DNA of 24,552 nt, from NCBI GenBank assembly GCA_019136335.1, contig JAGVUK010000220.1, positions 1 through 24,552 on the forward strand, written 5' to 3'. The DNA comes from Methanomicrobiales archaeon (GTDB taxonomy: Archaea > Halobacteriota > Methanomicrobia > Methanomicrobiales > Methanoculleaceae). Made by a program: the position numbers and the translations under genes. The first letter of the stretch is position 1. Each line of letters begins with the position of its first letter. Positions 1 to 7,426 of this stretch are shown here, in pieces. Below the pieces are notes generated by a model, which worked only from the letters and a program-made list of their open reading frames with translations, ran no database searches and had not been told where the DNA came from.

Positions 1-39
1 AAACCGGGAACGGCCCGGAAGGGGGCAGGAGGAGGTCAT

Positions 40-59
40 AGAAGGTTACAGAGCCTTCT
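40..59. other. Small hairpin in the left-edge intergenic stretch
   Basis: AGAAGG (40-45) and CCTTCT (54-59) are exact reverse complements around an 8-base loop. The hairpin lies just past the 3' end of the decayed aminotransferase on the minus strand and could be a remnant terminator, but no T-run follows it. Nothing else is recognisable in positions 1-91. Confidence 0.25.
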
Positions 60-91
60 CGGCCGTTAAATATTTCGAAACGGGGAGGAGG

Positions 92-1134
92 TCACCCGAG
101 CCGCCGCACCACCCGGGCCAGCCGGTGCATCCCCTCCTCGATCTCCTCCTCGCCCGCCGCCGAGAAGTTCAGGCGGATCGTGTCCTCCCCGCCGCCGCCC
201 ACGTAGAACGGCACCCCGGGGAGGACCGCGACGCCTTCCCGGATACCCTCGCGGAAGACATCCATCGATGAGACGCCGGCCGGCAGGCCCACGGTCATGA
301 ACATACCGCCCTCCGGGGTGGTGTGGGTCGTCCCCGGCGGCATCAGGTCGTCGAGGAGGTCGCACATCAGGCGGCAGTGCCTCCCGTAGACTGCAGAGAC
401 GCGTCGCAAGGTAGCGGTGGAGGATCACCTGGCAGAGGAAGTTCGAGTGGAGGTCGGCAGCCTGTTTTGCGACGTTGAACTCCCGGAGGACCGGCTCGGG
501 CGCGTATATCCAGCCGATCCGCATACCCGGAGCGACGATCTTCGAGAACGACCCCGACATCACCGTCAGATCCGGGAGGTAGCGCTTCACCGGCAGCCGC
601 GGCCTCCCGTCGAAGAAGAGTTCCCCGAAGGCGTCGTCCTCGTAGAAGACCGTGTCTGTGTCCTCAAGGATCTCCGCAATGCCTCGCCGCTTCTCTTCCG
701 AGTATGTCCTCCCCGAGGGGTTCTGCGAGTTCGGGATACCGTAGAAGAACTTTGGTGCGTGCTCCCGGACGAGCGACGCAAACGCCGCGAGATCCGGTCC
801 GTCCTCCGCGAGCGGGACCGTGTGGAAGACGGGCTCGTAGAGCGAGAAGGCCTCGATCGCGCCGAGGTAGCCGGGCCGCTCCATCCCGACGGCGTCCCCC
901 GGGTCGAGGAAGATCTTCGCGACCAGATCGAGGCACTGCTGCGAGGAGCGCCGTCCGCCCGACTTCTGCAAAGACCTCGCGGGCCGCATCCCGGATACCC
1001 TCGAGATCGATATAGGCCGAGCCCGGCAGACCGCCCGCAAACGATATCACCCCGGGGACCGCCGAGACCCGGAAGAGCTCGTCAAGGAACGACTCCGGGA
1101 CCCGCCCCATCCGACCGGCAAAACGGTAAGCCAT
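92..1134 (-). pseudogene. Decayed PLP-dependent class I/II aminotransferase (LysN/MocR-like)
   Basis: Three reading-frame pieces on the minus strand join into one fold-type I aminotransferase. Piece one (1134 to about 950) gives the N terminus with VISFAGGLP. Piece two (about 946 to 410) carries SQQCLDLVAKIFLDPGD, the NSQNPSGRTYS segment and SGSFSKIVAPGMRIGW, whose Lys is the expected PLP Schiff-base residue. Piece three (409 to 92) has the C-terminal small domain ending in MHRLARVVRRLG. Between EVFAEVG and SSQQC the roughly 40 residues that normally hold the substrate-side LR..IA segment are missing, so the first lesion looks like an internal deletion plus frame change near 947-962. A second frame change lies near 405-415. 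The substrate cannot be named; 2-aminoadipate, aromatic or branched-chain amino acids are typical of this group. It follows the DUF2070 gene after a terminator-like loop. Confidence 0.8.
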
Positions 1135-1152
1135 GGGATCATATTGGGCGTG

Positions 1153-1170
1153 CCGGCAAAAAAATGCCGG
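1153..1170 (-). terminator. Stem-loop with seven-T run after DUF2070 gene
   Basis: CCGGCA (1153-1158) pairs with TGCCGG (1165-1170). Read on the minus strand the loop region is an uninterrupted run of seven T. It lies between the stop of the DUF2070 gene and the start of the decayed aminotransferase. Oligo-T tracts are the known termination signal of archaeal RNA polymerase, so this may end the 5.1-kb operon. Confidence 0.5.
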
Positions 1171-1182
1171 GTCTTCTCGACC

Positions 1183-2922
1183 CTACTGCAGCAGGATATA
1201 CGCAAAGACCGAGAGCAGGAACGCGAGCACGAGGATCATGAAACTGATCGGGGCGATGAACGCGAGCATGGCGTTGACGGTGCTTGCGAGCTGCGAGACC
1301 CGCTGCGACCCGAAGACGACGACCCCCTCGCACGAGGCCGTTGCCGACCCCACCCGGGCCGGGGCTATGTCGGCGACCGCCTCCCGGATCGCCTGCTCGA
1401 CATACGGGACGATCTCCTCGGCAGGCACCACATAACCGACCGGATTCTTTCCACTGATGGTGTTCACCGTATGCGTATCGGTGGTCATGATCTCGGCCTC
1501 GTCCACGTAACCGAGCACCACCGAAAGCAGGCGCTCCCGGACGCCTCCGGCCATGTTGTTCCCATCCACGAGGACGTAGGCCGCCCGCTTCCCCCCGGCC
1601 TCGGTTGCAAGCACCTGCACCCCGAGCGACCCGAACCCCTGCTCGCGGGTGAACGGGACCCGGACGTGCGAGACCCCGACCGCAAGCGGCTCGAGCGGCA
1701 GGTCCCGCGCGACGCGGAACCCCTCACGTGCGGCGACGACGTACTCCATCGCGATCCGCGTCGCCGGGAGGACCGGGGAACCCACACTGGTCATGCAGTT
1801 GTGGGCGTCCACGAACGCGACCTCCGAGAAGGAGCACCGCCCTTCGGCCATGATCGCCATCCCGATCGAGTAGTCGAGGTCCTCCGTCCTCTCCGGAGAC
1901 CGGGTGCTCACCATCAGGAGGGCGTCCCCGAACCGCTGGCAGAGAAGCGAGACCGAACCCGACGCGACCCTGACCGGGCGGCTCGCGGTGCCTGAGAAGG
2001 AAAGCCCCTCGCGCGACGCCTCGACAGCCCGGGCGATCTTTCCTATCTCACTCTCCGAGACCAGGTTGAAGTCGTGGGTGGCACACCCGTGGGCGACGAG
2101 CGTCTCCCCGGCAAACGTGTCGTGGAGGATCCGGGGGAGGTTTCCGCCGCCGACGTCGCCCATCGGCCCGGGGTGGACGTTCGGGACCGTGAAGAGAATC
2201 TCCTCCCCGCCGTCGCGGGAGAAGAAGAGCGAGACCTGCGGGACGTAGACCTCCTCGCCGATCTCGCGGAAGAAGTCCTCCATGTTCTTTGAGCCGTCGG
2301 TCAGGTGGGCGATGAAGGTGTTGAGGAAGTTGAGCCCGCTGATCTGGAACGCCCGCTTCAGCGGCCGCTCGATCAGCCAGATCAGGAAGACGAAGACCAG
2401 CCCGAAGACCACCTGGAGGAGGAGGGCGTAGGGAACGAACCCGGGCGTGAAGAACCAGGCACCGACCGCTATCCCGGCCGCGCCCTGGAGGAACGCAGGG
2501 ACGACCATCCGGGTGATCCGGTAATCGGCCACGGCGACGAGGACCAGCAGCCGGAGGCCGGAGGAGAGGCCGAGAGCGCCCGCGTAGAGCGCAGGAAAGA
2601 GTTCCCGCCCGAAGATCAGGACCGGCGAGAGGCTCAGGATCACCGTAAGGACCGTGCAGGTAAGGGCGAGAAGAGCCGACCGGTTGTAGGTGATCTGTCG
2701 GCCGAAGACCTCTACCAGCGGCACGGTCAGCAGGAGGGCGACCAGTGCCGGGACCGAGAACCCGAGCGTGCCGATCAGGAAGAGCTCGTTGCCCACCCGG
2801 TATGCAGCCCCGTCGATGAGGAGCCCGAGCAGGATGATGAGCGCAAGCGACCGCGGCCAGGACGGAGCGGAGAAGATGTACCGGGTGAGCCGCTCGACGC
2901 GCACATCGGGGCCGGACTCCAT
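1183..2922 (-). CDS. DUF2070 family archaeal membrane protein
   Basis: The product is about 579 residues. The N-terminal third holds about six hydrophobic segments (from RSLALIILLGLLIDG to ALLLQVVFGLVFVFLIWL); a large soluble part follows with HPGPMGDVGGGNLP and HGCATHDFNLVSESEIG, and one membrane helix closes the C terminus (FMILVLAFLLSVFAYILL). This arrangement and the His-rich motifs are what I know of the archaeal DUF2070 family, whose function is unknown. The frame is open to a GTG at 2979, but the ATG at 2922 is preferred because the first 19 residues of the longer form are polar, low-complexity and unlike the family N terminus, which starts shortly before RYIFSAPSW. It is the last gene of the minus-strand operon behind the PfkB kinase. 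Confidence 0.8.
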   Translation of the reverse strand: MESGPDVRVERLTRYIFSAPSWPRSLALIILLGLLIDGAAYRVGNELFLIGTLGFSVPALVALLLTVPLVEVFGRQITYNRSALLALTCTVLTVILSLSPVLIFGRELFPALYAGALGLSSGLRLLVLVAVADYRITRMVVPAFLQGAAGIAVGAWFFTPGFVPYALLLQVVFGLVFVFLIWLIERPLKRAFQISGLNFLNTFIAHLTDGSKNMEDFFREIGEEVYVPQVSLFFSRDGGEEILFTVPNVHPGPMGDVGGGNLPRILHDTFAGETLVAHGCATHDFNLVSESEIGKIARAVEASREGLSFSGTASRPVRVASGSVSLLCQRFGDALLMVSTRSPERTEDLDYSIGMAIMAEGRCSFSEVAFVDAHNCMTSVGSPVLPATRIAMEYVVAAREGFRVARDLPLEPLAVGVSHVRVPFTREQGFGSLGVQVLATEAGGKRAAYVLVDGNNMAGGVRERLLSVVLGYVDEAEIMTTDTHTVNTISGKNPVGYVVPAEEIVPYVEQAIREAVADIAPARVGSATASCEGVVVFGSQRVSQLASTVNAMLAFIAPISFMILVLAFLLSVFAYILLQ

Positions 2923-2987
2923 CAGGCGCCCCCGGGTGCCGAATCTGGCGCTTTCCCGGCGGCGATCAGCGCTGTGCACCCCATAAT

Positions 2988-3878
2988 TCAGACAGTTATT
3001 TCGCCGGGTTCACCAAAGACCTTCCGGTACCGCGCAAGCATCCGGTCCCAGTCCGGGAGGTTCGTCTGGGTGCCCGGCCGCTCGACGACGAAGGACGAGA
3101 CCACCGCTCCCGCACGGCAGCAGTCGAGCGGGGCGTAGCCTTTCCGGAACGCGGTGAGGAACCCGGCCCGGTAGCCGTCGCCGGCTCCGGTGGGGTCGAC
3201 GGCCGGGACCCTGACGGCCGGAACGTGGTGCTCCTCGCCGCCCATGCAGAGGACGCTTCCCTCGGCCCCCCGGGTCGTGACGACGATCGGGACCGAGGCG
3301 ACGAGGGCGTCGCGCTCCAGCCCCAGCATGTCACACATCCGGTCCATCTCGTGGTTGTTCGAGAAGAGGATGTCGATATTTGTGAGGATGATCTCGAGCT
3401 GGTCGGGGGTGTAGCAGAGGAGGTCCTGGCCCGGGTCGAAGGAGGCGAACCTGCTCTTCTCGGCTACCCGGACGTTGAAATCGGGGTCGGCCGTCGCCAT
3501 GTGGACGAAGTCAAGAGCGGGAGCCTGTGCCCGGGAGAACGCGGCGGACGCACCCCACTCAAAGAAGGTCTCCTGGTCGCCGGCGTCGTCCGTGAAGACA
3601 TACGCGGTCGCGGTCCGGGCGCCCTCGACCACGGAAAAGTCCCGCTCGACCCCGAGGCCCTGGAGCCAGCGATCGTAGTCGCTCCCGGGAAAATCGCTGC
3701 CGACCGACGATATCAGCCGGCACCGCTCCCCGAGCGTCGCGATCCCGGCCGCGATGTTCGCCGCCCCGCCGCCGAAGTAGACCTGATGGTCAACGATATA
3801 GGTCGAGTTGTGCCTCCCGGGAAGGGCCGGGACCCTGAAGAGGTGATCGATGGCGGTATGCCCGACGACGGCGATCAT
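2988..3878 (-). CDS. PfkB-family sugar or nucleoside kinase
   Basis: This 296-residue cytoplasmic kinase has the ribokinase-like pattern: N-terminal VVGHTAIDHLFRVP, the glycine-rich FGGGAANIAAGIATLG that contacts the sugar, and the C-terminal DPTGAGDGYRAGF with the catalytic Asp at residue 234. ATP-dependent phosphorylation of a sugar or nucleoside hydroxyl is the family reaction. Archaeal relatives include nucleoside kinases and ADP-dependent enzymes, and the substrate cannot be set from sequence alone. The start ATG overlaps the stop of the UPF0212 gene by four bases (ATGA), so the two are probably translationally coupled. The DUF2070 gene follows. Confidence 0.88.
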   Translation of the reverse strand: MIAVVGHTAIDHLFRVPALPGRHNSTYIVDHQVYFGGGAANIAAGIATLGERCRLISSVGSDFPGSDYDRWLQGLGVERDFSVVEGARTATAYVFTDDAGDQETFFEWGASAAFSRAQAPALDFVHMATADPDFNVRVAEKSRFASFDPGQDLLCYTPDQLEIILTNIDILFSNNHEMDRMCDMLGLERDALVASVPIVVTTRGAEGSVLCMGGEEHHVPAVRVPAVDPTGAGDGYRAGFLTAFRKGYAPLDCCRAGAVVSSFVVERPGTQTNLPDWDRMLARYRKVFGEPGEITV

Positions 3879-4213
3879 ACCTCCTGCACCTCCTGGACCT
3901 TCAGCGGCACGTCGCGCAACGCCTTCCCGACGACCGACTTTGCGATCCGGGCCGCGTGTTCGCCGGACTCCGCACGGAAGACCTTCATCTGGAGCACGAG
4001 CCCCACAAGGGCAGTGTTTGCGACCACAAGAGCGCTGTTCAGTTCACCCTCACAGTAGGGGCAGGCGATCATCCCCGCCTCGATCTCCACAAACTTCGCC
4101 GAGGGGTTGAGCCGTTTCCCCGCCTCGCTGATCGCGATGCTGACGGCGTCGTCCATGGACTTGACATCTTTAATTATCCACGCTGATTCAAGCGTAACCA
4201 GATAGTCCGGCAT
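3875..4213 (-). CDS. UPF0212 (DUF555) family protein
   Basis: The 112-residue product matches my memory of archaeal UPF0212 along its whole length: MPDYLVTLESAWIIKDVKS at the N terminus, ISEAGKRLNP in the middle, a single CPYC pair (about residues 51-54) and the ANTALVGLVLQMKVF and EHAARIAKSVVGKALRDVPL stretches. There are no membrane segments. The function is unknown; a lone CxxC could bind a metal half-site in a dimer, which is inference. It follows the nitroreductase gene by 18 bases and overlaps the kinase gene by four bases, in the middle of the operon. Confidence 0.88.
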   Translation of the reverse strand: MPDYLVTLESAWIIKDVKSMDDAVSIAISEAGKRLNPSAKFVEIEAGMIACPYCEGELNSALVVANTALVGLVLQMKVFRAESGEHAARIAKSVVGKALRDVPLKVQEVQEV

Positions 4214-4231
4214 AATCTCTCCAGTTGATAC

Positions 4232-4759
4232 CTACCACGTCTCGCGGTGCGCGTGCTCTTCCACCGGCATCCGCTCTACGGGTTTGAGCGGCGGCGTTCC
4301 CCTGCCGACCGCAAGGAGCGCGATGGGGCGGACGTGCTCCGGAAGTTCGAGGACTTCGCGTACATCGTTCTCGTTGAATGCCCCGGTCCAGCACGAGTGG
4401 AGGGCCCGGGCGTGGGCAGCGAGCATCATATAGGTGCAGGCGATCGTGGCGTCCTCAAGCGCGTAGAGGATCCCCCGCTCCCCGTAGTGCGACATGGACC
4501 GGATATAGTTCGCGCAGACCACAAAAATCACCGGCGCTTCCCGGATATGCGCCTGTTCGAGGGCCGCGAGCGCAAGTTCCATCCTCACGTCCTCGTCGGT
4601 GACGACGACGACGTCCCAGGCCTCGCGGTTGCCGGCGCTCGGCGCAGTGCTCGCGCAGGCCAGGATATAGTCGATATCCTCCGGGTCGAGCGGCTCTGCG
4701 GAGTAGTCCCGGACCGACGACCGTGCTTTCAGGAAGCGAAGGAGATCAGAGGAGGTCAT
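4232..4759 (-). CDS. Nitroreductase family FMN-dependent oxidoreductase
   Basis: The 175-residue protein begins with the nitroreductase signature RSSVRDYSAEPLDPEDIDYIL, followed by ASTAPSAGNREAWDVVVV, where the Arg, Ser and Asn positions bind the FMN phosphate in characterised members. A later DATIACTYMMLAAHARALHSCWTGAF and a closing ALLAVGRGTPP complete the fold. Family members use NAD(P)H or reduced cofactors to reduce flavin-accessible substrates, and the natural substrate here is unknown. Its start lies 14 bases inside the preceding gene, which suggests translational coupling, and UPF0212 follows after 18 bases. Confidence 0.88.
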   Translation of the reverse strand: MTSSDLLRFLKARSSVRDYSAEPLDPEDIDYILACASTAPSAGNREAWDVVVVTDEDVRMELALAALEQAHIREAPVIFVVCANYIRSMSHYGERGILYALEDATIACTYMMLAAHARALHSCWTGAFNENDVREVLELPEHVRPIALLAVGRGTPPLKPVERMPVEEHAHRETW

Positions 4760-5102
4760 GCTCTTTGAGCGTATCCCACGCCGCCTGGGCTGCGGTCGTG
4801 ACGGCGCTGACCCCCCTCGCTATCCGCTCCGACGCGGCGCCCAATTCCATGCTCTCGGCCAGGCTGATCCCCTCGCTGAGGTGATCAATGGCATTCTTGA
4901 ACTCACGGCGTTCCGTATCGCCGTAAGCAAACTCGAGCTCCGAGCGGATGGACTGGAGCACCATCAGAAGCATCCGTTTTCCGCCGGGTTTCTCCTGGAG
5001 CGGAAACTGGATCAGGGCTGTCGTCAGCTGCGACCCGACGATCAGCTCGGATTTCGCCCGTTCGGCAAACTGGTAGGTCCTGACGGCGGTTTTGAGATCC
5101 AT
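4746..5102 (-). CDS. Unrecognised small helical protein, first gene of the operon
   Basis: I do not recognise this 118-residue protein. It is strongly helical by composition (TYQFAERAKSELIVGSQLTTALIQ, ESMELGAASERIARGVSAVTTAAQAAWDTLKE), has no membrane segment, no cysteines and no obvious catalytic motif. The frame is open to a TTG at 5123, but the ATG at 5102 is a better start, because a TATA box is centred 26 bases upstream of it, which would give a leaderless transcript beginning at this ATG. Its 3' end overlaps the nitroreductase gene by 14 bases, so a related role is possible. It is likely restricted to methanogens, which is inference. Confidence 0.7.
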   Translation of the reverse strand: MDLKTAVRTYQFAERAKSELIVGSQLTTALIQFPLQEKPGGKRMLLMVLQSIRSELEFAYGDTERREFKNAIDHLSEGISLAESMELGAASERIARGVSAVTTAAQAAWDTLKEHDLL

Positions 5103-5123
5103 ACCACATACTGGAACTCGCAA

Positions 5124-5133
5124 CTATAAAAAG
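5124..5133 (-). promoter_or_regulatory. TATA box for the 5102-1183 operon
   Basis: The minus strand reads CTTTTTATAG, a good archaeal box A. Its centre is about 26 bases upstream of the ATG at 5102, matching the usual TATA-to-start distance and implying a leaderless mRNA. Confidence 0.5.
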
Positions 5134-5158
5134 TATTGAAAGAGAAGAGAGGGACAGC

Positions 5159-5467
5159 TTATCTCGATTTCTGCTTGGTCCCGAGAGCCGAAACCTTCGC
5201 GCGCCGGATGCTCCGGCGTACCCGCACGTCCATCGTGGGGGTGCCTCCCCCTCTGCCGCCGCGCCCGCCACGTCCACCGCGTCCGCCGCGTCCGCCGCGC
5301 CGCTGGTCCTGCCCTTCCCTGCTCGCTCGTTTCCTGATATCCGCCGCAGGCTTGAACCGCTGGTTCGGGCCGGGTTTCTTCACTTCGCCTTCACTTGCAG
5401 GGACGAGCCGTATCTGCCCCTTTACGCCCTTAACCTGGGCCCACTGGACACTTCCTGTCTTTCCCAT
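5159..5467 (-). CDS. Small basic RGG-repeat protein (possibly DUF5350)
   Basis: The 102-residue protein starts MGKTGSVQWAQVKGVKGQIR, has a linker (VPASEGEVKKPGPNQRFKP), six contiguous RGG units at residues 57-74 and a basic tail (VRVRRSIRRAKVSALGTKQK). The N-terminal part resembles a small methanogen family that I believe is DUF5350; this is recalled, not checked. RGG boxes in other proteins bind RNA or G-rich nucleic acid and mediate condensation, so an RNA- or ribosome-associated role is plausible but unproven. A clear Shine-Dalgarno (AAAGGAG, eight bases before the ATG) sets the start. It stands alone, with its own TATA box upstream. Confidence 0.75.
   Translation of the reverse strand: MGKTGSVQWAQVKGVKGQIRLVPASEGEVKKPGPNQRFKPAADIRKRASREGQDQRRGGRGGRGGRGGRGGRGGGTPTMDVRVRRSIRRAKVSALGTKQKSR
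5246..5299 (-). repeat. Nine-base tandem repeat encoding six RGG units
   Basis: Imperfect 9-bp units of the form CGCGGCGGA/CGTGGCGGG follow one another on the minus strand and encode (RGG)6 inside the small basic protein. The unit is a multiple of three, so copy-number change keeps the frame. Synonymous differences between units (CGC/CGT/CGG, GGC/GGT/GGA) show it is not a very recent expansion throughout. Confidence 0.8.
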
Positions 5468-5491
5468 GGATAAAACTCCTTTACAATTATG

Positions 5492-5513
5492 AGCGGGCCC
5501 GCTGATAAAAGTA
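5492..5513 (-). promoter_or_regulatory. TATA box plus 12-bp palindrome before the RGG-protein gene
   Basis: On the minus strand ACTTTTATC (5512-5504) is a TATA-like element. It directly abuts the perfect palindrome AGCGGGCCCGCT (5503-5492), which lies between the TATA box and the expected start of transcription near 5485. A palindrome there is a typical archaeal repressor position; an RNA stem-loop for the upstream gatE transcript is the alternative. Confidence 0.4.
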
Positions 5514-5546
5514 ACCCGGGGCCCTGCCGCGGCGGGACAGGCCCGG

Positions 5547-5558
5547 GCTCGCGCGAGC
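5547..5558. terminator. Perfect GC palindrome downstream of gatE
   Basis: GCTCGCGCGAGC is a perfect 12-base palindrome that begins eight bases past the gatE stop codon. It has no T-run, so a terminator role is uncertain; it may only protect the 3' end of the mRNA. Confidence 0.25.
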
Positions 5559-5566
5559 GGCGGATA

Positions 5567-7426
5567 TCAGGAGAGGAGGCGCTTGAGCTCGCGCCGGAGG
5601 GTTTCGCTGACGACCCTGCCGTCGACGCTCCCCCGGACCTCCTGCATGACGACGCCCATCAGGGGGCCGAGCGCACCCATGCCCTTCTCGCGGGCGAACG
5701 CCTCGCGCTCGGTCACGACCCGGCGCACGATCGATTCCACGTCCGCCTGCGAGACAGCGGGCGCCATCTTCTCGATGGCCGCATCCACCCGCTCACGGGG
5801 TGTTCCGGGGCACTCGCCCGCGGTCCGCGCGAGTTCGGTGAGAAGGTCCGGGATCGCCTCTTTCGCGGCCCGGCCGGCCTCCACGGCGGAGAGGAGGGCG
5901 AGGATCTCATCCTCGCTCACCCGGTCGACGGCGACGCCGCCGCGGGCGAGCTCCCGGCAGGTGGCAAGAAGCGTCCGGGCCGCGATGGTGGGGCGGACGC
6001 CGGCGGCGACGGCCGCTTCAAACGTCGGCAACCGCTCGGAGAATGCCACCTGCCGGGCCAGCGCCTCGTCAAGCCCGAACTCCCGGACGAACCGCTCCGC
6101 CCGGTCGGTGAGGAGTTCGGGCACCGCGATGCTCTCCCAGAGGGCCTCGCCGATCGCGACGGGGAAGATATCGGTCTCGGGGTACATCCGGGCGGCTCCC
6201 GGGAGAGGGCGCATGTAGGCGGAACTCCCTTCCTCAAGCATCTTCCGGGTCTCCTCGGGCACGCCGGAGAGCGCCATCTCGGCGCGGATCATCACCTGTT
6301 CGGCCGCACAACCGGCCCGCTCCCGGCTCGCCGCCACGATGACGACGCAGTCCTCATCGCGGGCGCCGACGAACTCGCGGAGGCGCGCCACCTCTTCTGC
6401 GGTGACGCCGTAGGCGGGGAGCTCGTCGGTGTGGAAGATGCCGCCGACGCCGCACTTCTTCGCATAGTCGGACATCTCGCTCCCGAGGCGCCTCCCGGGC
6501 TGGATATCCTGCCCGACGAGCCCCGCAAACCCCGAGAGCCGGATCGCGAGGATGGATTTCGCCTTCTTCAGGATGGAGGACTTCGTCCCGGCAAAGAGGG
6601 CGGTGACGTCGACGACGGTATGGTCCACCCGGGCGCTGCGTTTCACGAGTTCGTCGCGGATGGCGAGGAGATTGACCTGCCGCTCAACCTCGCGCCTGAC
6701 CACCTCGGCGATGAGGTCGAGTTCCTGGACGCCCTTGATCTCGACCCGTGCGCCGCCCGCGATGGAGACGTTGATGTCCTGCCGGATCGTCCCGAGGCCC
6801 CGCTTCACCCTGCCGGTCGACCGGAGCACCATCCCGATATACTCGGCGACCCGCTGGACGGCCTCGGGGGTGTGCATGCAGGGGGCGGTGGTGATCTCGA
6901 CGAGCGGGATACCGAGACGGTCAAGGGAGAACGTCTCGCCCTCCACCCGCTGCGCCGCCTCCTCCTCCAGGCAGATCGTCTCGATCCGGCATCCGTCCGG
7001 GAGGGAGCCGGAGAGCGCGACGAGTGCCGTCCGCTGGAACCCGCTGGTGTTCGAGCCGTCGACGACAAGTTTTCGCATCGTGTGGACCTGCTCGACGGGG
7101 GTCATGCCGAGCATCTTTGCGATCGTGAGGCAGACATCGAGCGCCTCGGGGTTCATCGGCGCCGGGGGCTCCTCGTCGTGCTCCGCGAGGCAGACCGTGT
7201 CGTAGGTGTAGTAGCAGAACTTCCGGACGAGTTTCATCTCCTCCTCGGCCGCACGGTCGATCTCCCCGAGTTCGCTCTCCGTCGCCCGGAGGTAGCGGTA
7301 GAACTCCCCGGTCCGGTCGGCGGTATCCCGGAGGGTGGTGGGGCACCGGCAGAAGAGTTTCTCGGCGGTGTCGAGCTGCTGGTGGATCTCGATCCCGGCC
7401 TTGAGGCCGAGTTCTTTATAGTTCAT
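5567..7426 (-). CDS. gatE: Glutamyl-tRNA(Gln) amidotransferase subunit E
   Basis: This 619-residue protein has the GatB/GatE fold. The N-terminal cradle domain begins MNYKELGLKAGIEIHQQLDT with the conserved FCRCP segment; VDGSNTSGFQRTALVALSG and the LGIPLVEITTAP stretch line the kinase/transamidation site. Next come GLGTIRQDINVSI, the AspRS-like insertion (about residues 270-400) that is specific to GatE, and a C-terminal YqeY-like tail ending in ETLRRELKRLL. With GatD it converts Glu-tRNA(Gln) to Gln-tRNA(Gln) in the cytoplasm, as archaea lack glutaminyl-tRNA synthetase. The length is normal for the family. Its ATG directly follows the gatD TGA with no gap, so the subunits are probably made by coupled translation. 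Confidence 0.96.
   Translation of the reverse strand: MNYKELGLKAGIEIHQQLDTAEKLFCRCPTTLRDTADRTGEFYRYLRATESELGEIDRAAEEEMKLVRKFCYYTYDTVCLAEHDEEPPAPMNPEALDVCLTIAKMLGMTPVEQVHTMRKLVVDGSNTSGFQRTALVALSGSLPDGCRIETICLEEEAAQRVEGETFSLDRLGIPLVEITTAPCMHTPEAVQRVAEYIGMVLRSTGRVKRGLGTIRQDINVSIAGGARVEIKGVQELDLIAEVVRREVERQVNLLAIRDELVKRSARVDHTVVDVTALFAGTKSSILKKAKSILAIRLSGFAGLVGQDIQPGRRLGSEMSDYAKKCGVGGIFHTDELPAYGVTAEEVARLREFVGARDEDCVVIVAASRERAGCAAEQVMIRAEMALSGVPEETRKMLEEGSSAYMRPLPGAARMYPETDIFPVAIGEALWESIAVPELLTDRAERFVREFGLDEALARQVAFSERLPTFEAAVAAGVRPTIAARTLLATCRELARGGVAVDRVSEDEILALLSAVEAGRAAKEAIPDLLTELARTAGECPGTPRERVDAAIEKMAPAVSQADVESIVRRVVTEREAFAREKGMGALGPLMGVVMQEVRGSVDGRVVSETLRRELKRLLS

Noticed and set aside
417..1241. 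Long plus-strand open frame of 274 codons opposite the aminotransferase remnant.
   Set aside because: It is Arg/Pro/Gly-rich with no family signature and is the antisense shadow of the GC-rich coding strand.
5246..5299. The RGG-coding repeat as a regulatory DNA repeat or origin element.
   Set aside because: It lies in frame in a protein with intact start, ribosome site and stop, and the variation between units is mostly synonymous.
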